The position numbers and the translations under genes are program-made. A stretch of DNA of 64,000 nt, taken from Muricea muricata (Eukaryota > Cnidaria > Anthozoa > Malacalcyonacea > Plexauridae). Under the pieces are notes generated by a model. It had not been told where the DNA came from. It ran no database searches and saw only the letters and a program-made list of their open reading frames with translations. Positions 35,985 through 46,512 of this stretch are shown here, piece by piece. The first letter of the stretch is position 1; each line of letters opens with the position of its first letter. The stretch spans positions 11,674,115-11,738,114 of the forward strand of contig OY979729.1 in the NCBI GenBank assembly GCA_963855995.1, written 5' to 3'.

Positions 35985-36787
35985 CAGGGTGTATCAAAAA
36001 AAACGGAGTCCATCTTTTGTGTCAAATTATTTCTAAATTACTGAAGCTTATAGCACGATTTTGAACTTGTTTTAAACCACGTTCTTTTCTCTTTCGAACA
36101 AGCCGTAATTCGTATTTTTACTCCCAGTAACGTATGTGCTATGACAAATTTAGTAAAAGCTATCGACTTGAGATGCCCTCCAATTATGCAAATTCACTAT
36201 GTCTTTCATGGTCGCCAGTTAAATTTTTAAGTTTTTCGCGTATTACATAAATGGTATTTCTGTTAAACTTAATAAAACTTGTTATAAAGCTTTACAGAAG
36301 ATAACGGACCGTTAACGTGCACTACGAACGGATAGTTCAAGCTTGTATCGACATGAATATTGACATTACGCAATTTCGACAACATTCTGTATGCGCGGAT
36401 AAACAAAACGCTAATTTCGATCATTATTTTGGCATAAATCTAAGGTTTTTGTTAAAGTAAACGGTCCGTTATCTTCTGTAAAGCTTTATAACATGTTTTA
36501 TTAAGTTTAACAGAAATACCATTTATGTAATAAGCGAAAAAATTAAAAATCTAACTGGCGACCATGAAAGGCATAGTGAATTTGCATAATTGGAGGGCAT
36601 CTCAAACCGATAGCTTTTACTAAATTTGTCATAGCATATACGTTACTGGGAGTAAAAATACGAATTACGGCTTGTTCGAAAGAGAAAAGAACGTGGCTTA
36701 AAACAAGTGCTAAATTGTACTATAAGCTTCAGTAATTTAGAAATAATTAGACACAAAAGATGGACTCCGTTTTTTTTATACACCCTG
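35985..36787. mobile_element. Young foldback element with CAGGGTGTATCAAAAA termini
   Basis: Two arms of more than 300 bp, about 95% identical by eye, form an almost complete palindrome around a ~100 bp centre. The termini are CAGGGTGTATCAAAAAAAAC and the inverse ending TTTTATACACCCTG, with TA on both sides. The first ~10 bases match elements E1-E6, but the interior is unrelated, so this is a different and younger member of a group defined by its ends. Non-coding. Confidence 0.9.
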
Positions 36788-38257
36788 TAGAGCGCAGACA
36801 CATAATACTGCCGCTCAATAAGCCCCTAGATCGCTTCAATTTAAAACTGTTCAACAAATCTAATTGCTAATTATTTGCTGTAAGTGTTTATCTTGCGCGA
36901 ACAGCACGTAAATCTGGCAAAGCTTTCGACCCATAGCCCATAGGCATAGATATACGATATCTATGTTTCGACCCCTAAGCTTTTCGCAATAAAGAACGCG
37001 TGTCCATACTAATCCCAGCTAGCGGCTTCAGTAAAATATTAGTAGCTACGAACTATATTCATGTTAATCTGAGCAACATTTAAACTCGCATCTCTTCAGG
37101 TTTCTAGACAGCCGTTCTAGCCATCGAGGACGGCTGGCAGCTGCGAGTCAGCACGAAATATTCATTTTGTGACGACTTAACGCTTGTCCTTGTAATCGAC
37201 TTTGAGAAATGAATCTAGTTCAGAACCATTCTCAGAGATATGAAAAACTAGATTCATGTAAATATGAATCGTCATATGAATTCAGATTAATATGAATCTA
37301 GTTTTAATGCATCTGGTCTTTCCTATCTTTGAGGATGGTTCTGATTTTCGTTGACCCGATAGCTCAATTAGTTAAGCGGCTGTCTAGAAACGCAATATAA
37401 TCTCCCTCGAGACAACAAATTTTTACATTGTCCTCTGCAGTGTGCAAGAATAAGCAATAAAATCACTTTACGGTTAAAAGAATTAATGAAACAAGAAATT
37501 TTGGCAATGTTGCCTATATCCTCCACAAATATCAGTTGTTTTCGTTTAGAGACAACAGAAATAAAAGTTGATAGCACAGCTGTGCTTGCATGTCATTAAA
37601 CATTGTGTTATTATTTTTTGGAACTGTACTCGTACTACGATTTTGAAATTTAGATTTTAGAGTTTTTTTTAATTTTTTCACTTTGACTTAATTTCACATC
37701 AATATCTAACTTTAATTTTTCTCCTTTTTTTTCTTTTTGGGCTGACAGTGATTTGGTCAGGCTATGCAAATTTTAAATCATTATCTAACTCACAAGTCGC
37801 TGCGAGTGCTTGCATCTAGTTAAAATAAAGCATTGTGATTGAATGAAATCGCTATGAAAAAGTGTCTTTGTTTTTTTAAGCGTATCTACAATATTTGCAT
37901 AGCATGTCTAAATTTTTAGACCGGTTTCGTTATGCTATAAAGCTCGAGAAAATGCCGGTATATAAACTCTTTATAGTTGTTGAACTATCATTAAAACATG
38001 GGGCTTTAATTTAATGCAGTTATCGTTTCAGTATTTGTTATAATAGCACTTATGCGGGTTTTCCCTAAGGCTACCTCGAAGGCTACTGTCTCACCACCAA
38101 GCCTCGCTTAGATGTGCAGAGACGTATTGCGTCAATGCGAGGCTTGGTGGTAAGCACAATAGGCTTAGGGAAAAAATTAGTTTCACATGATTTATTACAA
38201 GCAGTGCTCAAGATGTACCAAGTATTGTGAATATTAATATTGATATTCAGGGCTATT
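36788..38257. other. Intergenic with small inverted repeats
   Basis: Contains an inverted pair CAGAACCATTCTCAGAGAT (37219) and ATCTTTGAGGATGGTTCTG (37324), a tRNA A-box-like scrap TAGCTCAATTAGTTAAG at 37360, and a hairpin ACCACCAAGCCTCGC / GCGAGGCTTGGTGGT at 38094-38153. The 37219 words recur near 54615. No gene found. Confidence 0.45.
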
Positions 38258-38354
38258 AATTATGCTGTGATGCAGTTTGGCTGACTGTACTAAAAGCGGT
38301 TTAAAATCTATTTGAGTAAACCTGCCTTGATTAATAAACATCAACATAAGTAAA
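38258..38354 (+). promoter_or_regulatory. Conserved UGT upstream block (UGT1)
   Basis: The block AATCTATTTGAGTAAACCTG followed by CCTTGATTAATAAACATCAAC lies directly before the start and recurs before all four UGT genes, while sequence further upstream diverges. It is likely the core promoter and 5' leader. In this gene the ATG used by its minus-strand siblings reads ATA (38346), so translation must begin three codons later. Confidence 0.6.
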
Positions 38355-39866
38355 ATGATAAATCCGCGTACTGTTCTCCTAGCGTGCGGATTCTTGTTAT
38401 TCGCTCAGTGCTGTTCAGCTGCAAATATTTTAATCATCGGAATGCCACTTTATAGCCATCTCAACGGACCAGCAAACGTCGGGAAACTTCTACAAGATCA
38501 AGGACATAACGTCCGCCTCACCATTCCACCTCAAATGAAAGCGAAGTTTGAAAACCATGGTGTTGCATTCATGGTTTACCATGGCTTGGGTGATTATCAC
38601 GAGGGCTCTTTGCTGAAAGAGTTAATTTGGAAAAGATATTTCGGTGACATAGCGTTACATTCGAAGGTGAAAGAAACGCTCAGTACTATTGCAACGAAAA
38701 TAATAAGAGATGCCAACTTACTTAAGAACATTGAAGATTTCAAACCAGATTTGATTATATTGGACTCAAGTCAAAATGCTATCATGTTGAGTTTAATACC
38801 GTATAAGCTGGGTGTACCATTCCTTATGACGGGAATAATGGCGCTGCCACAAATTAATCGAGTTCCAATCTTACCTACTGTATTTCCCTCGATATTATTG
38901 CCATATACAGACCAAATGACTTTCCTACAACGCATGCATAACACTTTGTTTCAATTACAACATTATTGGCAACACGACAGGGTTAATTCGTCACTAGTGT
39001 ACGAATATGTTCCGGAGAAGCCATATATCTCGCCGATAGATCTGTTGGCCAAAGCACAGTTGTGGATAGACATTGAGTTTGATAATAGCGAACCCACGAT
39101 GCCTAATATGAAGAGAGTACCCCACCTAAAACCTCTCACAGCTGAACCACTTTCTCCCGAGTTTCAATCGTTCATAGACAATGCGAGTAACGGTGTTGTT
39201 GTTGTCACGTTTGGTTCAATTCTTACTTTCCCGTCGGAAATAAAAATGAAATTACTAACAGCGTTCAAACTGACAAAATATAAGTATATTATCCGAGATT
39301 CGTTCGAGAAGAATAACAATTCTGATAAGTTCATGTTTAAAGCATGGCTTCCTCAACTCGATCTGCTCCGCCATGAAAATACAAAACTTTTTATTAGTCA
39401 TTGTGGATTAAATGGTTTACAAGAATCTCTTATTGCTGGCGTGCCCATTGTTGGTTTCCCGATATTTTCAGAGCAGCCGAATAACGCGTGGAAGGTAGTG
39501 AGGAAAGGATTTGGGTTGAAGTTAGAATTGAAGTCGTTTTCTGTCCAAGAACTGGTTGCCGCAATCGACGAAGTGATCACAAACCCTTCGTATAAAGCTA
39601 AAGTGCAAAAGGCGTCTGCAATTTTGAAATCCGTGAGAGTACCACCGATTGAAGAAGCAGCGTACTGGATCAACCATGTTCTCATGTTTGGTGGTGAACA
39701 TTTAAGATCGTATGCACAAGATATTCCACTTTGGAAGTACCTTGGTTTAGATATCATTGCCTTCTTTTTCCTACTTTGGCATGTTTTTCTTTATTTGTTC
39801 ATGTCCCTAGTCAAGTATTGTTTCTCATGGTGTAGAAGGAAAACACAAAAGCAAAAAGAAGAGTAA
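38355..39866 (+). CDS. UDP-glycosyltransferase (UGT1 of cluster), intronless
   Basis: A 503-residue family-1 (GT1) UDP-glycosyltransferase, predicted to transfer a sugar from a UDP-sugar to small lipophilic acceptors in the ER lumen. A signal peptide covers about 1-23 (ending FAQCCSAA). The expected catalytic His is H35 (PLYSH). The donor-site signature begins W331 (WLPQLDLLRH) and continues SHCGLNGLQES, GVPIVGFP and SEQPNNAW; most family members, including its siblings, have DQ where this one has EQ. A membrane span covers about 463-490, and the tail KQKEE fits the KxKxx ER-retrieval signal. Length is usual for animal UGTs. No intron interrupts it. AATAAA lies 66 nt after the stop (39932). 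It is closest to the next gene, UGT2. The exact sugar and acceptor cannot be read from sequence. Confidence 0.95.
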   Translation: MINPRTVLLACGFLLFAQCCSAANILIIGMPLYSHLNGPANVGKLLQDQGHNVRLTIPPQMKAKFENHGVAFMVYHGLGDYHEGSLLKELIWKRYFGDIALHSKVKETLSTIATKIIRDANLLKNIEDFKPDLIILDSSQNAIMLSLIPYKLGVPFLMTGIMALPQINRVPILPTVFPSILLPYTDQMTFLQRMHNTLFQLQHYWQHDRVNSSLVYEYVPEKPYISPIDLLAKAQLWIDIEFDNSEPTMPNMKRVPHLKPLTAEPLSPEFQSFIDNASNGVVVVTFGSILTFPSEIKMKLLTAFKLTKYKYIIRDSFEKNNNSDKFMFKAWLPQLDLLRHENTKLFISHCGLNGLQESLIAGVPIVGFPIFSEQPNNAWKVVRKGFGLKLELKSFSVQELVAAIDEVITNPSYKAKVQKASAILKSVRVPPIEEAAYWINHVLMFGGEHLRSYAQDIPLWKYLGLDIIAFFFLLWHVFLYLFMSLVKYCFSWCRRKTQKQKEE

Positions 39867-41044
39867 AGATTGTCCTTAGCACATCATCAAAACAACCTAA
39901 CTGATTTAATATAGAATAATTATTAGAGTTGAATAAAAATGATTTTTCAAACGGTGTCGCAATCGCCCAGTTTACCCTGTTAACTCTAACGTTGAGATGA
40001 AGCCAAGATGGCGGAACTGACGTTCAACAACCGTAAATGTACCTTGGTCCCAGAGGTTTCTCTTGTTGGTTTTGTTGCTTTTGGTCGTTACTATCTATTG
40101 GCATTATATACAGCAACGAATAGACAAAGAAAGTGGTTTTCTTCGTCTCTTCGTTGCTGTATTAAAACCGACCAAGAGAAACAAACCAGAAGGGAAACCT
40201 CTGGATTCAGGGTACCTTAAATGTCGTAAACAGTAATGCCAATGTATAGTGACACTGCTACGATAACTTGGTCGCCATCTTTCAAGTGAGACTGACGTCC
40301 GAGTCAGTCCTTTATTTTTGTCGGTGCGGTTGACACCATTTTACCAGGAATGCACGGAGATTTAATGTTAACAAGAATTTGCCACCAAGTGTAGTCCTCG
40401 ACAAGTCCCAATTTATAACCACAGATTTCAGTTTTCGATTTATAATAAACGCAATGACAAAACAGACAATAAACAAAAAATATTTAAAAATATCTCACTC
40501 ACACTTTCAATAGCGCTCGAGCTAGTTGACTCAACTTAATTTGTCTCTTCCCTCTTCTCTCTCTCGCAGTCACAGTTCGACTATATAAATCATGCCTCAC
40601 ATCACTCTTTCACCGCTCCGTTTCGTGACTACATCACTCACACCCTAACATTAACTATCATATGCAGCTTACGTCATGCAGTTCTACATTAATGAAGTTA
40701 TTCCTTATCTGCCAGTTCCCGACAATGTTTTCGCTTTGATTTAAAAGGTAATGTCATGGTTTATGAACTTATAACTTGGTTCTCCATAGAGTTTTTTATG
40801 AAAAATTAAATGGAAAACAGCAGCTGCTTGAGAAAATGGCGCTAAAACAGTTTACCACATTTACGATTGCTGCCATCTCTACCATCTTGGCTTCACCCAG
40901 TGGCAGACAAAAATTAACCAAACAATGTCAATATCAATTGGCTTATGAAATTTGATATTCACAGCCATATTTTTGCAGTTATGCCATTGATCGCGGCTTC
41001 CAATCTATTTAATAGTACTCCTCGCTTGATTAATAAATATCAAC
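39867..41044. other. UGT1-UGT2 spacer with a decayed TIR element
   Basis: TGAAGCCAAGATGG at about 39995 and its inverse CCATCTTGGCTTCA at about 40883, each followed inward by an ACATTTACG-type word, look like TIRs of a ~900 bp element. Inside, 40050-40205 is a smaller foldback (CAGAGGTTTCTCTTG against GGGAAACCTCTG). The last ~65 bp before 41045 are the conserved UGT upstream block. Confidence 0.45.
40978..41044 (+). promoter_or_regulatory. Conserved UGT upstream block (UGT2)
   Basis: Contains CCAATCTATTTAATAGTACT and GCTTGATTAATAAATATCAAC immediately before the ATG. This is the most diverged of the four copies of the block. Confidence 0.55.
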
Positions 41045-42562
41045 ATGTCTAGATTGGTGAAACATGCTGTTATGGCTTACAGGTTCTTGCTATTCGCTCA
41101 GTGCTGTTCCGCTGCAAATATTTTAATCGTCGGAATGCCACTTTATAGCCATCTCACCGGACCAGCAAACGTCGGGAAATTTTTACAAGATCAAGGACAT
41201 AATGTCCGCCTCACCATTCCACCTCAAATGAAAGCGAAGTTTGAAAACCATGGTGTTCCATTCATGGTTTACCATGGCTTGGGTGATTATCACGAGCGCT
41301 CTTTGCTGAAAGAGTTGCTTTGGAAAACATATTTCGGTGACACAGCGTTACAGTCGAAGGTGAAAGAAACGATCAGTACTATTGCAACGAAAATAATAAG
41401 AGATGCCAACTTACTTAAGAACATTGAAGATTTCAAACCAGATTTGATTATATTGGATTCGTGCCAAAATGCTATTATGTTGAGTTTAATACCGTATAAG
41501 CTGGGTGTTCCTTTCCTTATGATGGGAATAATGGCGCTGCCACAAAATAAACGGGTTCCAATCTTACCTACTGTATTTCCCTCGATATTCTTGCCATATA
41601 CAAACCAAATGACTTTCCTACAACGCATGCATAACACTTTGTTTCAATTGCAACTCTATTGGCATCACGACAGGGTTAATTCGTCACTAGTGTACGAATA
41701 TGTTCCGGAGAAATCGTACATCTCGCCAGTAGACCTGACGACCAAAGCGCAGTTGTGGATAGACATTGAGTTTGATAATAGCGAACCCACGATGCCTAAT
41801 ATGAAGAGAGTACCCCATCTAAAACCACTCACAGCTAAACCACTTTCCCCCGAGTTTCAATCGTTCATAGACAGTGCGAGTAACGGTGTTGTTGTTGTCA
41901 CGTTTGGTTCAATTCTTACTAGTTTACCATCGGAAATAAAAATGAAATTACTAACAGCGTTCAAACTCACAAAATATAAGTATATTATCCGAGATTCGTT
42001 CGAGAAGAATAACAATTCTGATAAGTTCATGTTTAAAGCATGGCTTCCTCAATTCGATCTGCTCAGCCATGAAAATACAAAACTTTTTATTAGTCATTGT
42101 GGATTAAATGGTTTACAAGAATCTCTTATTGCTGGCGTGCCCATCGTTGGTTTCCCGATATTTGGAGATCAGCCGAATAACGCGTGGAAGGTAGTGAGGA
42201 AAGGATTTGGGTTGAAGTTAGAATTGAAGTCGTTTTCTGTCCAAGAACTGGTTGCCGCAATCGACGAAGTGATCACAAACCCTTCGTATAAAGCTAAAGT
42301 GCAAAAGGCGTCTGCAATTTTGAAATCCGAGAGGGTGCCACCGATTGAAGAAGCGGCGCACTGGATCAACCATGTTCTCATGTTTGGTGGTGAACATTTA
42401 AGATCGTATGCACAAGATATTCCACTTTGGAAGTACCTTGGTTTAGATATCATTGCCTTCTTTTTCCTACTTTGGCATGTTTTTCTTTATTTGTTCATGT
42501 CACTAGTCAAGTATTGTTTCTCATGGTGTGGAAAGAAAATACAAAAGCAAAAGGAAGAGTGA
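41045..42562 (+). CDS. UDP-glycosyltransferase (UGT2 of cluster), intronless
   Basis: A 505-residue GT1-family enzyme nearly identical to UGT1 over most of its length. The signal peptide ends FAQCCSAA, but its first dozen residues differ from those of the other copies (KHAVMAYRF). The catalytic-site His is H36. The donor signature reads WLPQFDLL, SHCGLNGLQES and GDQPNNAW with the usual DQ. A C-terminal membrane span is followed by CGKKIQKQKEE, again with a KxKxx tail. It shares IEFDNSEPTMPN with UGT1, where UGT3 and UGT4 have RKNV(V/L)LDYNEP, so the four genes fall into two pairs. Expected role: conjugation of endogenous or foreign lipophilic compounds in the ER. Confidence 0.95.
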   Translation: MSRLVKHAVMAYRFLLFAQCCSAANILIVGMPLYSHLTGPANVGKFLQDQGHNVRLTIPPQMKAKFENHGVPFMVYHGLGDYHERSLLKELLWKTYFGDTALQSKVKETISTIATKIIRDANLLKNIEDFKPDLIILDSCQNAIMLSLIPYKLGVPFLMMGIMALPQNKRVPILPTVFPSIFLPYTNQMTFLQRMHNTLFQLQLYWHHDRVNSSLVYEYVPEKSYISPVDLTTKAQLWIDIEFDNSEPTMPNMKRVPHLKPLTAKPLSPEFQSFIDSASNGVVVVTFGSILTSLPSEIKMKLLTAFKLTKYKYIIRDSFEKNNNSDKFMFKAWLPQFDLLSHENTKLFISHCGLNGLQESLIAGVPIVGFPIFGDQPNNAWKVVRKGFGLKLELKSFSVQELVAAIDEVITNPSYKAKVQKASAILKSERVPPIEEAAHWINHVLMFGGEHLRSYAQDIPLWKYLGLDIIAFFFLLWHVFLYLFMSLVKYCFSWCGKKIQKQKEE

Positions 42563-42836
42563 AGATTCTGCTCAGCACATCATCAAAAACAACTTAAAAG
42601 GAAATAGCAACAAAAAATTGTATTGTCTCATTTAAAAGCGACTCCAAAATGATACTTCTAAACCTCATTAATAATTCATAAGCACAGTACAAAGAGCAAT
42701 CATGACCCGTATCGGTTCTATATATTTGATATAGACTTGCGCCAAATTTCTTGTTTGATTTTTGCTGTTTAAACAACACCAATGTCCAAAATTTTGATGA
42801 TAGTGAGTGTATGGAATGATTCAGTTTAGAAGCAAT

Positions 42837-42936
42837 ATACAAACCGCGGAATTCGGTTTATATCAGATCCATAAACACTCGGCTTCGCCTCGAATTTATA
42901 AATCTGATATAAAACTCCTCCACGGTTTGTATATAT
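42837..42936. repeat. Foldback hairpin, about 100 bp
   Basis: ATACAAACCG, GGTTTATATCAGAT on the left pairs with ATCTGATATAAAAC, CGGTTTGTATA on the right, around a loop containing CTCGGCTTCGCCTCG. The loop resembles that of the hairpin at 300-410. Confidence 0.7.
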
Positions 42937-43419
42937 TACATAAAAGTCTATAACAGAATTTTTATATCTGCCTTATTTCGTGAGATGTTTTGATTAAAAA
43001 TATTAAGTTGTCCGCTATCTTTGATATTTGTGGATATGCATGGTACGTCACAGCTGGGGTCACGCAATTTTATATTCTTATGAACAATAATTAATATGCG
43101 CCCGCAACCGAACGCACGGTAAGTGCTTTGGATTTCGACGCAGACTGAATAGGTTTTAAACAATATTAGGAGTAGCTTTGAATGGCTTAGCTATGTTGTG
43201 ACGTCACCTAAAACATAGTTAATGAGGGTAAAAATTAATCGAAGATGGCGGACAGTATATTTTGTAATAGACTTGTATTTATTGTTTATAAATCTCTTTC
43301 ATGTGAGACGAGTAAAATTTTCGCTGCCATTTCCTTTTAACTGATTTACTAGAACAATTACTTTTAATTAAATAACAACATGATTTTATAGATATGATGA
43401 GGCAATCGTCTAGCAAACA

Positions 43420-44215
43420 TCTTTAACTGATATCAGTATTGTGATATTTCACTAGTTTGGCAGTCTTGGTATCTCTAATGTCGGTATCTATGTTAATATG
43501 AACAGAGATCAAGAAATGCCGACTTTTGGTCAAAAGCGTCAGTCATTGAACACTTAGATTCAGGTTCATAACAATGGCTTGGGCAATGAGTGCTAATTTG
43601 ACCTTTTGACTTCTTTAGAATCTGAACTATCGATGGAGAATCTTTGCGCATGTGTTCCCGGATTGAATTTCAACTTGTGAATAATTTTTAATCGAGATTG
43701 AGACACATTCGTTTGCCTTTAGGAATTATATATAACACTTTAATTTATTTATCACTTGACGGTAAAACGACTTCGGCCTGATCACTAGTTAGCAATACAT
43801 TTATACGAGCGTTCAAATGCTTAGTTCTTGAAAGGCCGATCAGTTAGCTTATTGATAAACCCTGAGTTGACGTGAAGTTTACATGAAATTTCGTCTGCAG
43901 TTTGTCTACAAACTTGAATATATTTCTTCAGAAATCTTTCCTGATAAATAATAGTTTTAGTTGTACAAATACAGAAAGTAAAATTGTGGGAAAAACTTTA
44001 AAACAGTTCTGATCAACCGGCCCCTCAATTTCATAAAGTAGTACCCGCTCCAGCACAAAGTCCTCTTCGATGGCAACAAGTCATACTTCCATGGGCATTG
44101 AGGCATTCTCCCCAAAGATTCATACTTTCGGCGAACTCAGACAGCGACCGAGTGTCGTAAACACCTGTTGAACGGCATATTGATGAAGAATTTTCTAGCA
44201 TTGTTTCCGTCACTA
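43420..44215 (+). repeat. Inverted duplication, copy 1 (downstream of UGT2)
   Basis: About 790 bp that recur in reverse orientation at 48355-49180. Shared landmarks include ATATTTCACTAGTTTGGCAG, TTTCGTCTGCAGTTTGT-type and GGGAGAATGCC-type words in order. It contains a 60-codon minus-strand frame (44031-44213) with Cys-rich, exon-like character, which is interrupted in the other copy. Confidence 0.85.
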
Positions 44216-44787
44216 AGATCTCTTAGCCTGGCAGCTGAAGAAAATGAAATTAGGCAAATTGTGCATATGTACTAAGATGGACTGCAGCCAATTAAGCAGA
44301 TGTTGAATAAAGATGTTTTCACAAGCTTTATACTATAGAATCAAAAGGAACTCATGCGATACCGATGGCCTAAAAAATCACGGAAGTGATCTTGCCCATG
44401 AAGACTATTCGTAAGACGTCTTTTAAACAACTCTGTGAAAAGTTCATGAAAGGATTGCAATATACTTTAGGCCACAATGCCCGAAGCAGTTTTGTCGCAA
44501 CCTATATTGCAGTTCTGATTTAGGCTGATGTTTTTAAGGAATGCTAACCCAAACTACAAGTGTGATCCTCTGTCAACGTATATTTCTTATAATTCATCTC
44601 TTGATTGAAAGAGATGTGTAACATCATCACGTCAATAATGCAAAACCCACTTGAAACGTCCGCCATTACGTTCAAAACAACACCAAGATACATAAAAATC
44701 AACATTATGCATATACGATTACAACGAAATCAAAGGAATTAGATTTAAATCAGTTAGGTTGTTTTGGTCATGCGTTGACGACAATCT
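44216..44787. other. Spacer between inverted duplication and UGT3
   Basis: AT-rich sequence with no gene. The part nearest 44787 is UGT 3' flank: read on the minus strand, ACAACCTAACTGATTTAA also follows UGT1. Confidence 0.5.
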
Positions 44788-46314
44788 TCACTCTTCTTTT
44801 TGCTTTTGTATTTTTCGTCTGCACCATGAGAAGCAATATTTGACTAGTAACATGAACAAATAAAGAAAAACATGCCAAAGTAGGAAAAAGAAGGCAATGA
44901 TATCTAAACCAAGGTACTTCCAAAGTGGAATATCTTGTGCATACGATCTTAAATGTTCACCACCAAACATGAGAACATGGTTGATCCAGTACGCCGCTTC
45001 TTCGATTGGTGGTACCCTCTCGGATTTCAAAATTGCAGACGCCTTTTGCACTTTAGCTTTATACGAAGGGTTTGTGATCACTTCGTCGATTGCAGCAACC
45101 AATTTCTGAACAGAAAACGACTTCAATTCTAACTTCAACCCAAATCCTTTCCCCACTAACTTCCCAGCGTTATTTGGCTGATCTCCGAATATTGGGAAAC
45201 CAACGATGGGCACGCCAGCAGCAAGAGACTCTTGTAAACCATTTGATCCACAATGACTAATAAAAAGTTTTGTGTTTTCATGGCGGAGCAGGTCGAATTG
45301 AGGAAGCCATGCTTTAAACATGAACTTATCAGAATTGTTATTCTTTTCGAACGAATCTTTGATAATATATTTATATTTTGTGAGTTTGAACGCTGTAAGT
45401 AATTTCACTTTTATTTCCGATGGTAAAGTTAGAACTGAACCAAACGTGACAACAACCACACCGTTTTCCGCACCGTTTATGAATGATTGAAACTCAGGCG
45501 GAAGTGGTTTAACTGTGAGTGGTTGTAGATGCGGTACTCTCTTCACATTCGGCATCGTCGGTTCGTTATAATCCAGCACAACATTTTTCCTGTCTATCCA
45601 CAACTGTGCTTGGGCCAACAGATCTATCGGCGAGATATATGGCTTCTCCGGGACAAATTCATAAACGAGTGACGAATTAACTCTGTCGTTTCGCCAATAA
45701 AGTTGTAATTGGAACAAAGTGTTGTGCAAGCGTTGTGGAAAAGTCATTTGGTTTGTATATGGTAAGGGTTTTGCAGGAAATACGGTGGGTAGGATTGGAA
45801 CTCGCTTACTTTGTGGGTATGCAGCGTATCCCATCATAATGAAAGGAACACCCAGCTTATACGGTATTAAACTAAACATAACAGCATTTAAGCTCGAATC
45901 CATTATAATCAAATCTGGTTTGAAATCTTCAATGTTCTTAAGTAAGTTGGCATCTCTTATTATTTTCGTTGCAATAGTACTGAGCGTTTCTTTGACCTTC
46001 GAATATAACGCTGTGTCACCAAAGTATCTTCTCCAAAGTAACTCATTCAGCAATGGGCCCTCGTGATAATCACCCAAGCCATGGTAAATCATGAATGGAA
46101 CGCCATTTTTTTCAAACTTCGCTTTCATTTGAGGTGGAATGGTGAGGTGGACATTATGTCCTTGATCTCGTAAAAATTTCCCGACGTTTGCTGGTCCGTT
46201 GAGATGGCTATAAAATGGCATTCCGATGATTAAAATATTTGCAGCTGAACAGCACTGAGCGAATAACAAGCATCCGCACGCTAGGAGAACAGCATATTTC
46301 ATCATTCTACTCAT
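44788..46314 (-). CDS. UDP-glycosyltransferase (UGT3 of cluster), intronless
   Basis: A 508-residue GT1-family enzyme on the minus strand. The signal peptide starts MSRMMKYAVLLACGCLLFAQ; the putative catalytic His is H37 (PFYSH). Donor-site signature: WLPQFDLLRH, SHCGSNGLQESLAAG, GDQPNNAGK. A C-terminal hydrophobic span is followed by CRRKIQKQKEE with the KxKxx signal. It differs from UGT1/2 in the central loop (RKNVVLDYNEPTMPN), which lies in the acceptor-to-donor linker where paralogs usually vary. The start codon is chosen because the conserved upstream block ends directly before it. It is convergent with UGT2 and in tandem with UGT4. Confidence 0.95.
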   Translation of the reverse strand: MSRMMKYAVLLACGCLLFAQCCSAANILIIGMPFYSHLNGPANVGKFLRDQGHNVHLTIPPQMKAKFEKNGVPFMIYHGLGDYHEGPLLNELLWRRYFGDTALYSKVKETLSTIATKIIRDANLLKNIEDFKPDLIIMDSSLNAVMFSLIPYKLGVPFIMMGYAAYPQSKRVPILPTVFPAKPLPYTNQMTFPQRLHNTLFQLQLYWRNDRVNSSLVYEFVPEKPYISPIDLLAQAQLWIDRKNVVLDYNEPTMPNVKRVPHLQPLTVKPLPPEFQSFINGAENGVVVVTFGSVLTLPSEIKVKLLTAFKLTKYKYIIKDSFEKNNNSDKFMFKAWLPQFDLLRHENTKLFISHCGSNGLQESLAAGVPIVGFPIFGDQPNNAGKLVGKGFGLKLELKSFSVQKLVAAIDEVITNPSYKAKVQKASAILKSERVPPIEEAAYWINHVLMFGGEHLRSYAQDIPLWKYLGLDIIAFFFLLWHVFLYLFMLLVKYCFSWCRRKIQKQKEE

Positions 46315-46385
46315 GTCGATGTTTATTAATCAAGGCAGGTTTACTCACAAATAGATTGGAAGTTGCGATCAGTTGCATCACGGCA
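46315..46385 (-). promoter_or_regulatory. Conserved UGT upstream block (UGT3)
   Basis: On the minus strand: CCAATCTATTTGTGAGTAAA, then CCTGCCTTGATTAATAAACATCGAC, then the ATG. It matches the UGT1 and UGT4 blocks closely. Confidence 0.6.
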
Positions 46386-46512
46386 AATTGTCGTCATGTG
46401 TATTAATTTCATAAACAAATTGATATTCACAATGCTTGACTGCTAAAGATCAAAGGTTACTATTAATGTCTGCACTGGATTGGAAGGATAACTCCAGGAA
46501 GTCAAAAATCCC

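Noticed and set aside
37350-37390. Second tRNA-like scrap (TAGCTCAATTAGTTAAG)
   Set aside because: Only an A-box-like half is present; the B box is missing.
44031-44213. 60-codon Cys-containing minus-strand frame downstream of UGT2
   Set aside because: Its counterpart in the inverted copy (near 48370-48530) has stops and frame changes, so it is at best an exon relic.
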